DNA of 64,000 nt from positions 677,075 to 741,074 of the forward strand of contig NZ_MDCO01000012.1 in the NCBI RefSeq assembly GCF_001746205.1. The letters run 5' to 3'. Positions 17,843-27,390 of the stretch are shown here, piece after piece. Both the position numbers and the translations under genes were made by a program. The notes under the pieces were generated by a model. The model worked only from the letters and a program-made list of their open reading frames with translations, was not told the origin of the DNA and did no database searches. Within the stretch, counting starts at the first letter, position 1. Each line of letters opens with the position of its first letter. Source of the DNA: Brachyspira hampsonii (GTDB taxonomy: Bacteria > Spirochaetota > Brachyspiria > Brachyspirales > Brachyspiraceae).

Positions 17843-19165
17843 TTGCAGAATATATATTTACATAGTTTAGGATGCGAGAAGAATACTGTTGATGGAGAGC
17901 ATATATTAGCCATATTACAGAAAAAAGGCTTTAATATTACTAATAATCCGGAAGATGCAGATATAATAGTTATAAATACTTGTGCTTTTATAGAGGATTC
18001 AAAGAAAGAGTCCATTGATGCTATATTTGATCATTCTATGTATAAAAAATACGGAAAATGTAAGAGATTAATAGTATCAGGCTGTATGAGTGAAAGATAT
18101 AAAGAAAATTTTCTTGAGATGTTCAAGGAAGTTGATTCTGCTATAGGTATATATGATTTGGAGAATATATTAAAAGCTGTAGAAGAAGATGGTTTTCATG
18201 ATGCCAAAGAAAATACTGAATATAAAGAGTATGGTGATAGAGTAAATACAGGCACTAAATATAGTGTTTATATAAGAATAAGCGACGGATGTCATGCCAA
18301 TTGCAGTTTTTGTGCTATACCTGGAATCAGAGGAGATCATAGAAGCAGAAGAATTGAAGATATAGTAAAAGAAGCTGAAAATTATGCTGAAAACGGAGCT
18401 AAAGAAATTAATTTAATAGCTCAGGAAACAACTTTTTACGGATATGATATATATAATAGATTAGCCTTACCGGATTTACTTAAAGCTCTTTCAAAAGTTG
18501 AAGGCATTAAGTGGATAAGAGTGCTTTATCAGAATCCTGTTGTTTTGAATGATGAGATAATAGAATCTTTTTTTACTACGGATAAAGTTGTTCCTTATTT
18601 TGATATACCTTTGCAGCATGTGGACAAAAATATATTAAAAGATATGAACAGAGGCACAAGAAGCTATAAATTTTATAGGGAAATGATAGACAAAATAAGA
18701 AGCTATAATAATGATGCTGTTATAAGAACTTCTTTGATAGTTGGATTTCCAGGAGAAACTTCTGAATCATTTAAAAAGTTAATAAAGTTTGTAAGAAATG
18801 CTCAGATTGATAGGGTAGGAGTATTTACTTATTCCGAAGAGGAAAATACAAAGGCTCTTCTTATAAACAAGCCTAAAATGGGCAGAAATAGAAAATTAAT
18901 GCTTAGAGAAAGACTTATGAGGGCAGCTATAGAAGTATCCGAAAAAAGATTGGAGAGATTTATAGGAAGGACTATAGATGTATTGATAGAAAAAAAAGAA
19001 GATGATAATAAATTTATAGGCAGAAGCATGTACGATGCTCCGGAAGTTGATGGATATGTTGAAGTTTATAATGAAAATACTAATAATAATATAAATATTG
19101 GCGATATAGTGCAGGTTGCCGTTACTCATAATACAGAATATGATTTAATAGGCAATGTTATTTAA
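17843..19165 (+). CDS. rimO: Ribosomal protein S12 methylthiotransferase RimO
   Basis: RimO is a radical-SAM enzyme that adds a methylthio group to an Asp of ribosomal protein S12. The start is TTG 17843, with aggaaa seven bases upstream and no better ATG. The N-terminal UPF0004 domain begins LHSLGCEKNTVDGEH, with further cluster Cys in NTCAF and SGCMSER. The radical-SAM motif is CHANCSFCAIP (C-x3-C-x2-C), followed by GDHRSRRIEDI. A C-terminal TRAM domain ends the 440-residue protein. The GCxKNxVD signature separates RimO from MiaB. Confidence 0.95.
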   Translation: MQNIYLHSLGCEKNTVDGEHILAILQKKGFNITNNPEDADIIVINTCAFIEDSKKESIDAIFDHSMYKKYGKCKRLIVSGCMSERYKENFLEMFKEVDSAIGIYDLENILKAVEEDGFHDAKENTEYKEYGDRVNTGTKYSVYIRISDGCHANCSFCAIPGIRGDHRSRRIEDIVKEAENYAENGAKEINLIAQETTFYGYDIYNRLALPDLLKALSKVEGIKWIRVLYQNPVVLNDEIIESFFTTDKVVPYFDIPLQHVDKNILKDMNRGTRSYKFYREMIDKIRSYNNDAVIRTSLIVGFPGETSESFKKLIKFVRNAQIDRVGVFTYSEEENTKALLINKPKMGRNRKLMLRERLMRAAIEVSEKRLERFIGRTIDVLIEKKEDDNKFIGRSMYDAPEVDGYVEVYNENTNNNINIGDIVQVAVTHNTEYDLIGNVI

Positions 19166-19182
19166 TTAGGAGATCTTTTGTT

Positions 19183-21021
19183 ATGAAGAAAAAAAAGCAG
19201 GAAAATGAATCCAGCAGTATTGGAAAAGAAGAAAAAAAATCATCTTATGCTGATAAAGAAGATGCTTTCAGGGCATATTTTGAAATAGTTACTAAAATAG
19301 TTTATACATTGAATCTAATATCAGATAGAAATGATATGACTAGAAGACTTTCAAGCAATATTGACAGAGCTTTGGGTTATGATGATGAGATGATGTCCAA
19401 TAATGAAAAAATGGTTAATAGCAGTAATGAAGTTGAAATACTTATAAATTCTCTTAATACAGATGTAAAAAAGATATACTCTTTTAAGAAGTATAATTTT
19501 AATATAGAAAGATTTATATCAGATAAGAATTTAGATTTAGATGAGAGATTTATTTTATATTCTGTATTAGTCTATACTATTTACGGTGATTCTATGTCTG
19601 CTATATCTGTTAGAAGAATATTAGAGCTTATCACATTAAATAATGATATATATATAAATAAGTATCATTATTTTGATAATAATAGCAAATTAATATCAAG
19701 CGGCATATTTAATCTATCACATGAACCTTATCCAAGCAGCGGTATACTTGAAGTAACAAATACATTAATAACATTTATAAATTCCAGAGTAATATTTGCG
19801 TTTTTAGAAAAAGATAGCTACAATGTTATAGAAAGTATAATCAGCAATGAAGAACTTCTAAAAAAATACTCATTAGAAAGTAAAATAGGCAGTAAAAGCA
19901 AATCTTCAAAGTCAGATATTTTAACTCCTAAAGAAATAGTTGCTCAGCTAGATAAAACGGTTATAGGTCAGGACGAAGCAAAAAAGGCACTTGCAGTACA
20001 TGCATATTTGCATTGTTTGAGAATAAACGGCAATAAAGATATACCTTTCAGATCAAATATTCTTATGATAGGACCTACAGGAGTTGGTAAAACTTATTTA
20101 GTAAAGACATTGGCGGATATATTAGGACTTCCTTTCGCCCGTGCCGATGTAACTACACTCACAGAAACAGGATATGTCGGTGATGATGTAGAGGTTGTTC
20201 TTTATAATCTTTATAGAAAAGCTAACGGCGATTTGGAGCATGCTCAGCATGGCATAGTATTTTTAGATGAAGTTGACAAAATTGCAAAGGCTGATGCTCA
20301 TCAATCTACTACAGGTAATCCTTCTGATAAGGCTGTACAGGAAGCACTTCTTTCTATGATGAATGGCGAGGATATAAGAGTTCCTGAATTCGGAGACAGG
20401 CGTATGATGCATTCGAGCGATGGAATACTTATGAATACTAAAAACATATTGTTTATATTCGGAGGTGCTTTTGTAGGGCTTGATGATATAATTAAGATGC
20501 GTTTGAAAGGAGAAAGCAGTTTGGGATTTGGCTCTAATGCTGTTATAAATAAACTGCAGAAAAATAGGATATTGAGTCAGGTTGATGTTAAAGATATAGA
20601 AAAATATGGTATGATACCTGAGTTTATAGGAAGAATTCCGATAATAGTAACATTAAATGATCTTACTAAAGAAAATTTGAAAGATATCTTGACAAAAACT
20701 TCGGAATCTCCTATTATTAAATATACTGAATTTTTTAAAAGTATAGGTAAGAAGCTAGTAGTAACTGCTGAAGCTATTAATTTTATAGTTGATAAGGCTT
20801 CCAGCATGAATATGGGTGCAAGATCTTTAAAAAGTATAGTTGAAACAGCGATGGTTAATATACTTTTTAATTTAGACGGAGTAAAAGGTAATACCTTAAC
20901 TCTTACTAAATATGATATAGAAAATGCATTCAGTGAGAAGGAGTTTGTAACTTCAGGCAATGAAAATGACAAATTAGATAATTCCGGTAAGAATTTTTCT
21001 AAAGAATCTTTTATGGCTTGA
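19183..21021 (+). CDS. clpX: ClpX-like AAA+ unfoldase with novel N-terminal domain
   Basis: The C-terminal 360 residues are ClpX-like: Walker A GPTGVGKT (297-304), pore loop GYVG (330-333), Walker B IVFLDEVDK (358-366), VQEALLSMMNG, FIFGGAFVGLD, a ClpP-docking LGF (447-449, usually IGF), sensor region PEFIGRIP and the C-terminal GARSLK. Two things differ from canonical ClpX. The zinc-binding N-domain is absent and replaced by about 245 residues of unfamiliar, mostly helical sequence (ALLSVLVYTIYGD-like central helix). Where ClpX has the substrate-contacting RKH loop, this protein has DRRMMH. It may be a specialised paralogue or a lineage variant. aggaga precedes ATG; 17 bases after rimO. Confidence 0.85.
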   Translation: MKKKKQENESSSIGKEEKKSSYADKEDAFRAYFEIVTKIVYTLNLISDRNDMTRRLSSNIDRALGYDDEMMSNNEKMVNSSNEVEILINSLNTDVKKIYSFKKYNFNIERFISDKNLDLDERFILYSVLVYTIYGDSMSAISVRRILELITLNNDIYINKYHYFDNNSKLISSGIFNLSHEPYPSSGILEVTNTLITFINSRVIFAFLEKDSYNVIESIISNEELLKKYSLESKIGSKSKSSKSDILTPKEIVAQLDKTVIGQDEAKKALAVHAYLHCLRINGNKDIPFRSNILMIGPTGVGKTYLVKTLADILGLPFARADVTTLTETGYVGDDVEVVLYNLYRKANGDLEHAQHGIVFLDEVDKIAKADAHQSTTGNPSDKAVQEALLSMMNGEDIRVPEFGDRRMMHSSDGILMNTKNILFIFGGAFVGLDDIIKMRLKGESSLGFGSNAVINKLQKNRILSQVDVKDIEKYGMIPEFIGRIPIIVTLNDLTKENLKDILTKTSESPIIKYTEFFKSIGKKLVVTAEAINFIVDKASSMNMGARSLKSIVETAMVNILFNLDGVKGNTLTLTKYDIENAFSEKEFVTSGNENDKLDNSGKNFSKESFMA

Positions 21022-21103
21022 TTTTACTTTATTTTTGTTTATTTGTTATAAATAATGTATATATAATTATTTAAGAACAGGTAATATATTGGAGTTTGTA
21101 GAG

Positions 21104-21676
21104 ATGATAGTAACTAAAGAAAAAGAATTATTAAAAGATTATGAATTAATAGAAGCACATAAGAAAGGTGATAGTGAAGCATTGGATATATTATTAACAA
21201 GATATAAAAATTACATATTTAATTTATCATATCGTTTTATGCATAATTATGAAGATGCTATGGATTTAACACAAGATGTATTAATACGCGTATACAAAGC
21301 AATAGACAGATATGAAGAACGCAATTATTTTAAAGGCTGGCTGTATCGTATAATAAGCAATACCGCTATTAATATGTATTCTAAGGCTTATAGGAGAGAA
21401 TCTCCTTATTTAGAAAAATTAGAAATAGTTGATGATAAAAGGTATAATACAGAAAAAGAATATGAAAGAATATATCTTCAGGAAAAAATTTATAATGCTT
21501 CTACTAAATTAAAGGGAAAACAGAGAGATGTCTTTATATTGAGATATTATGAGAATTACTCATATAAAGAAATATCAGATATTTTGAATATATCAAGCGA
21601 TTCAGCTAAGAGTAATTATTCTTATGCTCTTAAAAAAATGAAATCGCTCCTAGAAAAAGAAAGGACTCTTTTATGA
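21104..21676 (+). CDS. ECF-type RNA polymerase sigma factor
   Basis: Sigma70 region 2 (ALDILLTRYKNYIFNLSYRFMHNYEDAMDLTQDVLIRVYKAI...FKGWLYRIISNTAIN) and region 4 (LKGKQRDVFILRYYENYSYKEISDILNISSDSAKSNYSYALKKMK) are complete, with no extra domains: an ECF factor of about 190 residues. ATG 21104 is preferred because ggag sits nine bases upstream; a TTG at 21089 is in frame but lacks a site. Its stop overlaps the start of the next gene (ATGA), the usual arrangement with an anti-sigma factor. Position between the ClpX-like and ClpC genes suggests an envelope or proteostasis regulon (inference). Confidence 0.9.
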   Translation: MIVTKEKELLKDYELIEAHKKGDSEALDILLTRYKNYIFNLSYRFMHNYEDAMDLTQDVLIRVYKAIDRYEERNYFKGWLYRIISNTAINMYSKAYRRESPYLEKLEIVDDKRYNTEKEYERIYLQEKIYNASTKLKGKQRDVFILRYYENYSYKEISDILNISSDSAKSNYSYALKKMKSLLEKERTLL

Positions 21677-22002
21677 AACTACATGACATGATGCAATTTA
21701 AAAGCAAAATCGAAAAGAAACGACATCATTTTGATTTGCCAAGTTTGCCTGATAGAGAATGGCAGTATATGCTTCAAAGGGCTAAGATGGAAAGTATGAA
21801 AAAAAATGAAGTTACTCCATTTTACGCTTTTATGAGTTCTGCTAGGCTTTCTATAGCACTATCTACAGTAATAGTCTTGGTATTAGCTTTATCTTTGTTT
21901 TATGGAAATCCTAGTAAGGAAGACTCCCATAATACTAATACTGCATCATCTCGTAAAACTAACATAAATGTTGTTAATGTGGCTAATAGTAGTTTTATTT
22001 AA
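21673..22002 (+). CDS. Single-pass membrane protein, candidate anti-sigma factor
   Basis: The 109-residue protein has a cytoplasmic basic N-terminus (DMMQFKSKIEKKRHHFDLPSLPDREWQYML), one membrane helix (LSIALSTVIVLVLALSLFYG, about residues 58-77) and a short external Ser/Thr/Asn tail. ATG 21673 overlaps the sigma factor stop by four bases. There is no zinc-binding HxxxCxxC, so it is not a ZAS-domain anti-sigma. The topology and translational coupling fit a membrane tether for the sigma factor. Function inferred from context only. Confidence 0.65.
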   Translation: MKLHDMMQFKSKIEKKRHHFDLPSLPDREWQYMLQRAKMESMKKNEVTPFYAFMSSARLSIALSTVIVLVLALSLFYGNPSKEDSHNTNTASSRKTNINVVNVANSSFI

Positions 22003-22014
22003 AATTTAAAACCT

Positions 22015-22097
22015 ATAATAGAAATTCTAAATTATACATTGGCATACCTTTATGTTAATGTATAATTTTGTTTTATTTATAATAGTATTTCTATTAT
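22015..22097 (+). terminator. Nested perfect hairpins after the sigma/anti-sigma pair
   Basis: An inner perfect 12-bp stem, aaattatacatt (22029-22040) with aatgtataattt (22057-22068), is enclosed by an outer perfect 11-bp stem, ataatagaaat (22015-22025) with atttctattat (22087-22097). A T-rich stretch follows the inner stem. The inner hairpin probably terminates the operon, which would separate clpC transcription; the outer one may be structural. Confidence 0.65.
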
Positions 22098-22153
22098 ATC
22101 CGATAATGACTAGTAAAATATTTTTTACATAAAATATAATACAGGATTATAAT

Positions 22154-24640
22154 ATGTTTCAATTTCATTTAACAAGCAAAGCAAAAAAGGTAATAGAATT
22201 ATATGCTCAAGAGGAGGCTAAGAGATTAAATCATGATATGGTTACTCCTGAACATATACTTTTGGGGCTTCTGCATGAGTCAGAGGCTTTGGCTACTCGT
22301 GTGTTATTGAGATTGAAAATTGATTTAGACAGACTTAAATTAGAATTAGAATCAGCTATGGTAAAATCTTCAACTACAAAAGTATTTGGAACTTTGCCTA
22401 CTGCTCCAAGAGTACAGAAACTTATAAGCAGATCTGCCGAAGAAGCTAGAGCTTTAAGTCATAATTATATAGGCACTGAACATTTACTGCTTGGTCTTTT
22501 AAGAGAGGAAAGCGGTACTGCTTATAATGTACTTACAAGTATGGGACTTGAGCTTACTATATTAAGACAAGAAATATTAAAAATGCTTGGTGTTGCCGGA
22601 AGTAATATGTCTTCTATGGAACAGACTAATCAGGAAGATAATGTTAAAAAGGTTAAAACTCCTACTTTGGATCAATTTGCACGCGATTTGACTAAAATGG
22701 CTAGAGATAAGGCTTTGGATAAAGTTATAGGAAGAGAAAATGAAGTAATGAGAGTTGTTCAGATTCTTTCAAGAAGAAAAAAGAATAATCCTATACTTTT
22801 GGGCGAACCGGGAGTTGGAAAAACTGCTATAGTTGAAGGGTTAGCAGAAAAAATAGTGGCTGGAGATGTACCTGATATACTTCTTAGAAAACGAGTATTA
22901 ACTTTGGATTTGTCTTCTGTAGTTGCTGGTACAAAATATAGAGGTGAATTTGAAGAGAGAATAAAAAATATAGTTTTAGAAATTAAAAAAGCAAATAATA
23001 TAATAATATTTATAGATGAGCTTCATACATTAATAGGAGCAGGCGGTGCTGAAGGTGCTTTAGATGCTGCTAATATGTTAAAACCTGCTCTTTCCCGCGG
23101 AGAAATACAGTGTATAGGGGCTACTACAATCAATGAATATAAAAAATATATAGAAAAAGACGGTGCTTTAGTTAGGAGATTTCAGCCTATCAATGTTGAA
23201 GAGCCTAGCGTAGAAGATACCATAGAAATTTTAAATGGAATAAAACCTAAATATGAGGAACATCATAAAGTAAAATATACCGATGAGGCTATTACTGCAG
23301 CTGCTGTATTGAGTAAAAGATATATATTTGAAAGACACTTGCCTGATAAAGCTATAGATTTAATAGATGAGGCAGGTTCAAGGGCAAGACTTCTTAATAT
23401 GACAAGACCGCAGGAGTTTAAAGATTTAGAGAAGAAAATAGAAGAACTTAATCAAAATAAGAAAAATGCAGTTGATAATCAGAATTTTGAAGATGCTGCT
23501 AGAATAAGGGATGAGATTAGTTCTTTGCAGGAAGAGCTTTCAATTAAAGAAGAAAAATGGCGTGGAGAAAGAGAGAAAATAGAAACATTTATTGAAGAAG
23601 ATGATATAAGACATGTTATATCTGAAATAACTAATATACCTATAAAAAGATTATTAAATTCAGAAAGCAAAAGACTTATAGGTATGGAAGAAGAACTTCA
23701 TCAGAAAGTTGTAGGACAGAAAGAGGCCATATCTTCTATATCTAAAGCTATTAGAAGAAGCAGAGCAGGGCTTAAAACCTCAAAAAGACCGCTTGGAAGT
23801 TTTATTTTCTTGGGACCTACAGGCGTTGGTAAAACTGCTTTAGCTAAAGTTCTTTCAGAGTTTATGTTTGGAGATAGCGATGCTCTTATCAGAATAGATA
23901 TGAGTGAGTTTATGGAAAAGTTTGCTGTTAGCAGACTTATAGGAGCTCCTCCTGGATATGTAGGTTATGAAGAGGGCGGCGGACTTACTGAAAAGGTGAG
24001 AAGAAAACCTTATTCTCTTATACTTTTTGATGAAATAGAAAAAGCTCACCCAGATGTTACTAATATACTTTTACAGGTACTTGAGGAAGGTCAGCTTACT
24101 GATAACTTTGGAAGGAAAGTTGATTTTTCAAATACTATTATAATTATAACAAGCAATTTGGGTGCTAGAGATATTGTTAAAGGAAGTTCTTTAGGATTTA
24201 ATGCTGTTGGAAGCGAGAAAGATGCTAATGATATTAAAAATTTCGCTTTGGAAGAATTAAAACAGAATTTCAATCCGGAATTTTTAAATAGAATTGATGA
24301 TATTATAGTATTCCATACTCTTAGCAAAGATGATTTGAAAGATATTATTAATATAATGCTTAAAGAGCTTAATGATGCTATTAAAGAGAGAAATATTGTT
24401 ATTAATTTAAGCGAAGAGGCTAAGAATTATATCATAGATAAAGGATTCGACAAGAAGTATGGTGCTAGAAGTTTGAGAAGAGCTATACAGAAAGAGATAG
24501 AGGATTATGTGAGTACCGAAATATTGTTCGGTAATATAGAAGATGGTGATACTATTAATGTTGATGCTAATGATGGCTCTTTGATATTTTCTTATGACAA
24601 GTCAGTTAGGACAGAAAATAAGGAATTATCTAAAAGTTAG
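22154..24640 (+). CDS. clpC: ATP-dependent Clp protease ATPase subunit ClpC
   Basis: ClpC is a class I Hsp100 unfoldase that feeds ClpP. Order: double Clp_N repeat (residues 1-145), AAA-1 with Walker A GEPGVGKT (about 217) and [14 protein letters not shown], a middle domain with a UVR motif ([13 protein letters not shown] type, about 440), and AAA-2 with GPTGVGKT (about 553), pore loop [12 protein letters not shown] and [13 protein letters not shown]. The ClpP-contact loop reads SSLGFNA (LGF). 828 residues is standard. No mcsA, mcsB or ctsR lies next to it, unlike in Firmicutes. A terminator follows. Confidence 0.96.
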   Translation: MFQFHLTSKAKKVIELYAQEEAKRLNHDMVTPEHILLGLLHESEALATRVLLRLKIDLDRLKLELESAMVKSSTTKVFGTLPTAPRVQKLISRSAEEARALSHNYIGTEHLLLGLLREESGTAYNVLTSMGLELTILRQEILKMLGVAGSNMSSMEQTNQEDNVKKVKTPTLDQFARDLTKMARDKALDKVIGRENEVMRVVQILSRRKKNNPILLGEPGVGKTAIVEGLAEKIVAGDVPDILLRKRVLTLDLSSVVAGTKYRGEFEERIKNIVLEIKKANNIIIFIDELHTLIGAGGAEGALDAANMLKPALSRGEIQCIGATTINEYKKYIEKDGALVRRFQPINVEEPSVEDTIEILNGIKPKYEEHHKVKYTDEAITAAAVLSKRYIFERHLPDKAIDLIDEAGSRARLLNMTRPQEFKDLEKKIEELNQNKKNAVDNQNFEDAARIRDEISSLQEELSIKEEKWRGEREKIETFIEEDDIRHVISEITNIPIKRLLNSESKRLIGMEEELHQKVVGQKEAISSISKAIRRSRAGLKTSKRPLGSFIFLGPTGVGKTALAKVLSEFMFGDSDALIRIDMSEFMEKFAVSRLIGAPPGYVGYEEGGGLTEKVRRKPYSLILFDEIEKAHPDVTNILLQVLEEGQLTDNFGRKVDFSNTIIIITSNLGARDIVKGSSLGFNAVGSEKDANDIKNFALEELKQNFNPEFLNRIDDIIVFHTLSKDDLKDIINIMLKELNDAIKERNIVINLSEEAKNYIIDKGFDKKYGARSLRRAIQKEIEDYVSTEILFGNIEDGDTINVDANDGSLIFSYDKSVRTENKELSKS

Positions 24641-24665
24641 TTAACATACTCCTATAAATATTTGT

Positions 24666-24706
24666 GATGCTTCCAAAATTATTTTATGATTTTGGGGCGT
24701 CTTTTA
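24666..24706 (+). terminator. Intrinsic terminator of clpC
   Basis: gatgcttccaaaat pairs (with G-U pairs) with attttggggcgtc, followed by ttttattt; 26 bases after the clpC stop. Confidence 0.8.
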
Positions 24707-24716
24707 TTTATAGATA

Positions 24717-25283
24717 TCAGTCATTTGTCAGCATTTTTTTTACCCTGTAATTCGTATAATCTTTTTCTACATTATAATCTATAATAATCAAATATGGTCT
24801 TGTATTAGTATATATATATTTTATATCTATAATAATATTATTTATTTTCTCTCCATTTATTATGCTTTCTCTCCATTCCATTTCTGTTTTTTTCATTTCT
24901 CCCATATTTAGATTTTTATTTATTGGTATAAGATTATCAATATTAGGAGAGCCTCCGAATTGTCTACCTATTATATGTCCTCCTTGATCCTTACCCTTTA
25001 TACCATAAAGCTCTACAATTTTTCTTTGGGCATAACCATTTCTTTTGGCATTTGAAAGTATTAAATTCTTTTTTCTTATTACTTTATATATTCTTGATGA
25101 GCTGTCAGTGCTGTATATGGTATCATTTATATTATATTTTATATTAGGTTTTAGATATTCTATTCTGTTTATTTTTATAATATGCTCTTTATCATCTTCA
25201 TTTTTTATATTATATACCTGATTAGTAGTTTGGCATGATATTATAAAAATTATAGATAGTATACTGCAAATATATGTTTTCAT
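24717..25283 (-). CDS. Lipoprotein with DNA/RNA non-specific endonuclease (NS_2-like) domain
   Basis: The signal ends in FIISC with lipidated Cys17. The domain carries GKDQGGHIIGRQFGGSPN (residues about 97-114), in which H103 would be the general base, then NIDNLIPINKNLNMGEMKKTEMEWR, in which the Asn residues would hold the metal. This matches the layout of the Endonuclease_NS_2 group (DRGHL...N....W). 188 residues. A membrane-anchored surface or periplasmic nuclease could serve nucleotide scavenging, DNA-uptake trimming or competition; no immunity gene is adjacent. Solitary gene, convergent with clpC. Confidence 0.75.
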   Translation of the reverse strand: MKTYICSILSIIFIISCQTTNQVYNIKNEDDKEHIIKINRIEYLKPNIKYNINDTIYSTDSSSRIYKVIRKKNLILSNAKRNGYAQRKIVELYGIKGKDQGGHIIGRQFGGSPNIDNLIPINKNLNMGEMKKTEMEWRESIINGEKINNIIIDIKYIYTNTRPYLIIIDYNVEKDYTNYRVKKMLTND

Positions 25284-25449
25284 AATCTTAATTTTTATTA
25301 TGATTATATTTTTTATTTATTTAGTTACAACCTTTTAAAAAAGGAGTTTTTAATTTTTTTATATGAAAATACATTTTATATGCGGTATTTATTTTAGGAA
25401 ATATTGATTTTATAAGAATTATATGTGTTATGTATATATATATATTAAT

Positions 25450-25489
25450 AAAAAAGCCATGTATGAATTAATCATACATGGCTTTTTTT
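25450..25489. terminator. Intrinsic terminator downstream of the LysM gene
   Basis: aaaaaagccatgtatga and tcatacatggctttttt form a 17-bp stem with an ATTAA loop. It works for the minus-strand LysM gene (stop at 25504) and looks symmetric. 25284-25449 holds nothing else I can identify. Confidence 0.9.
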
Positions 25490-25503
25490 AATAACTGCTA
25501 TTT

Positions 25504-27369
25504 TTAATTATTTGTTTGAGCAGTATTTTCTTCTTGCTGAGTATTATTCTGATTATTTTGCTGCTGATTTCTTAATATCATAGCTTCATCATAAGTTATA
25601 TATTCCATATTAGGATCATAAGTACCAGCTCTTTCTTCACCGTTCATACTAGGTATAGTTAATACCTGTCCAGGAAGTATCAAGTCTGGATTATTAGGAT
25701 CTCTCAATACATTTCTATTAGCCTGATACAATCTATACCATTGTATAGGATCATTATATATGAATGAGTAACCAGCTATTCTCCATAAAGCATCAGTTAG
25801 AGGAGTTCTTTGTACTACAGTATAATACATAGGAAGTACAGTAACTTTTCCTTCAGTATTAACAGTTTGACCTGTAGTAGCATCTATGATTTGACCTGTT
25901 TCATTATTGTTATTGTCGGTATCAACTAAATCACCATCTACAGGTCTTTTTGGTCCCATTTCATATATAGCATTCATAGATCTGTTAGCTTCTTCCAATT
26001 TTTCTCTAGCTAAAGTATTGTCATTATTAGCTAAAGCATCTTCAGCATCTTTTATTATTTGAGAAAGGTTTTGATCTTCTTCGCTATTTGGGATTATATA
26101 ACCTTCATCAATTAATTGCTGATATCTAGCTTTTATATCATCTAATTGTCTTTGATTTTCTTCTCTTGCTATAGCATTATCACGATTATTAACTAAGTCG
26201 TCCATAGCTTTAGAAGCTTCCAATGCTTTCTGACTAGCAGCAGCAGGATCAGTTTCTACGAGATTGTTAGCATCAGCTAAAAGGGTAGATATATTCTGAT
26301 CAGTTTCATCACCTCTTGTTATAGTGCTGTCATTAACAAGACTGTCATATTTCTGCTGTGCATTAGCAATATCTTGTTTAGCTTTAGCAACGGCATCTGC
26401 CTGTTCTTTAGCAAGTGCTTCTTGTTCTGCTTTTTGTCTGGCTTCTTCTTCAGCTTTTCTTTTAGCTTCAGCTTCTGCCTTAGCCTTAGCTTCAGCCTCT
26501 GCTTTAACTTTTGCCTCAGCAGCAGCTTTTGCTTTAGCTTCTTCAGCTTTTCTCTTAGCTTCAGCCTCTGCTTTAGCTTTTGCCTCAGCAGCAGCTTTTG
26601 CTTTGGCTTCTGCCTCTGCTTTTGCTTTAGCAGCAGCTGCAGCTCTTTCAGCAGCAGCTTTTGCATCTGCTTCGGCTTTAGTGATGCCAGCAAGAGCAGC
26701 AGCAACATTTTGCTGAACACTTGCAAAATTATCAGATTTTAAAGCTTCATCAGCTTTAGTTAAAGCACCGGAAACTGTTTTGTCATTATTATCACCTGCT
26801 TTTATACTTTTACCTAAAGCAGCATTATATTTAGATCTAGCATCAGCTATTGATTTAGAAGCAGTATCTCTCTCTCTTCCTAAATAACCTTCTTTAACCG
26901 AATTAGCAGAAGATAATGCATTATTATAGTATTGTAAAACTGTATTAAAAGTATTAGAAGCAGTATTAAACTCTTCATCATTTTGTGCTACTGTATCAGG
27001 ACCAGGTATGCTTCCTATATTAGCATTTCCTTCTTCAAAATATTTCACAGCTTCTTCATACTGAGCTTTGAATTGATTATCACTTGCAGCTCCCATTTGA
27101 TTTATTTCAGTTATTGCATTATTAGCATCATTTTTAGTTTTATTGATTCTAGCATTCATAAGTCTGTAGAACAATGCCATAGAAGCTTTATCTATGCTTA
27201 CAGATGCCTCTTGAGATTTATCATAAGACTGCTGATATTGACCTTGATTTTGAAGATCATCAGCTTCTTGAGTTATTCTAGCAGCATCTTCGTAAGTTTG
27301 TGCCGGTAAAACAGACCATGTGAAAGATAATAAAGCTATAGTAGCCATTATTTTTTTTATTTTCATCAT
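25504..27369 (-). CDS. Exported LysM-domain protein with Ala/Lys coiled coil
   Basis: A signal peptide (cleavage near LPAQ, residue 24) is followed by a helical region (about 25-230), a highly repetitive stretch of AEAKAKAEAEAKRKAEE-type heptads (about 235-330), two further helical repeats, each containing a 'D.I..AR..Y..L....II..SEED...' pattern, and a C-terminal LysM-like domain (about 515-590: YTVVQRTPLTDALWRIAGYSF...NPDLILPGQVLTIPS) that binds peptidoglycan. The tail is Gln/Asn-rich. The layout recalls the treponemal TmpB-type antigens. Partner: the lipoprotein gene 21 bases upstream on the same strand. Probably a periplasmic linker between envelope and wall. Confidence 0.8.
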   Translation of the reverse strand: MMKIKKIMATIALLSFTWSVLPAQTYEDAARITQEADDLQNQGQYQQSYDKSQEASVSIDKASMALFYRLMNARINKTKNDANNAITEINQMGAASDNQFKAQYEEAVKYFEEGNANIGSIPGPDTVAQNDEEFNTASNTFNTVLQYYNNALSSANSVKEGYLGRERDTASKSIADARSKYNAALGKSIKAGDNNDKTVSGALTKADEALKSDNFASVQQNVAAALAGITKAEADAKAAAERAAAAAKAKAEAEAKAKAAAEAKAKAEAEAKRKAEEAKAKAAAEAKVKAEAEAKAKAEAEAKRKAEEEARQKAEQEALAKEQADAVAKAKQDIANAQQKYDSLVNDSTITRGDETDQNISTLLADANNLVETDPAAASQKALEASKAMDDLVNNRDNAIAREENQRQLDDIKARYQQLIDEGYIIPNSEEDQNLSQIIKDAEDALANNDNTLAREKLEEANRSMNAIYEMGPKRPVDGDLVDTDNNNNETGQIIDATTGQTVNTEGKVTVLPMYYTVVQRTPLTDALWRIAGYSFIYNDPIQWYRLYQANRNVLRDPNNPDLILPGQVLTIPSMNGEERAGTYDPNMEYITYDEAMILRNQQQNNQNNTQQEENTAQTNN

Positions 27370-27390
27370 TTACTCCTTATAAATTTAGTT

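Noticed and set aside
22015-22097. Riboswitch or ncRNA ahead of clpC
   Set aside because: The structure is two simple nested stems with no conserved loop sequences known to me; terminator function is the simpler reading.
26319-26742. Long open frames on both strands over the LysM gene (Ala/Ser-rich and Leu/Lys-rich)
   Set aside because: They are frame shadows of the repetitive Ala/Lys heptad region; no ribosome sites and absurd compositions.
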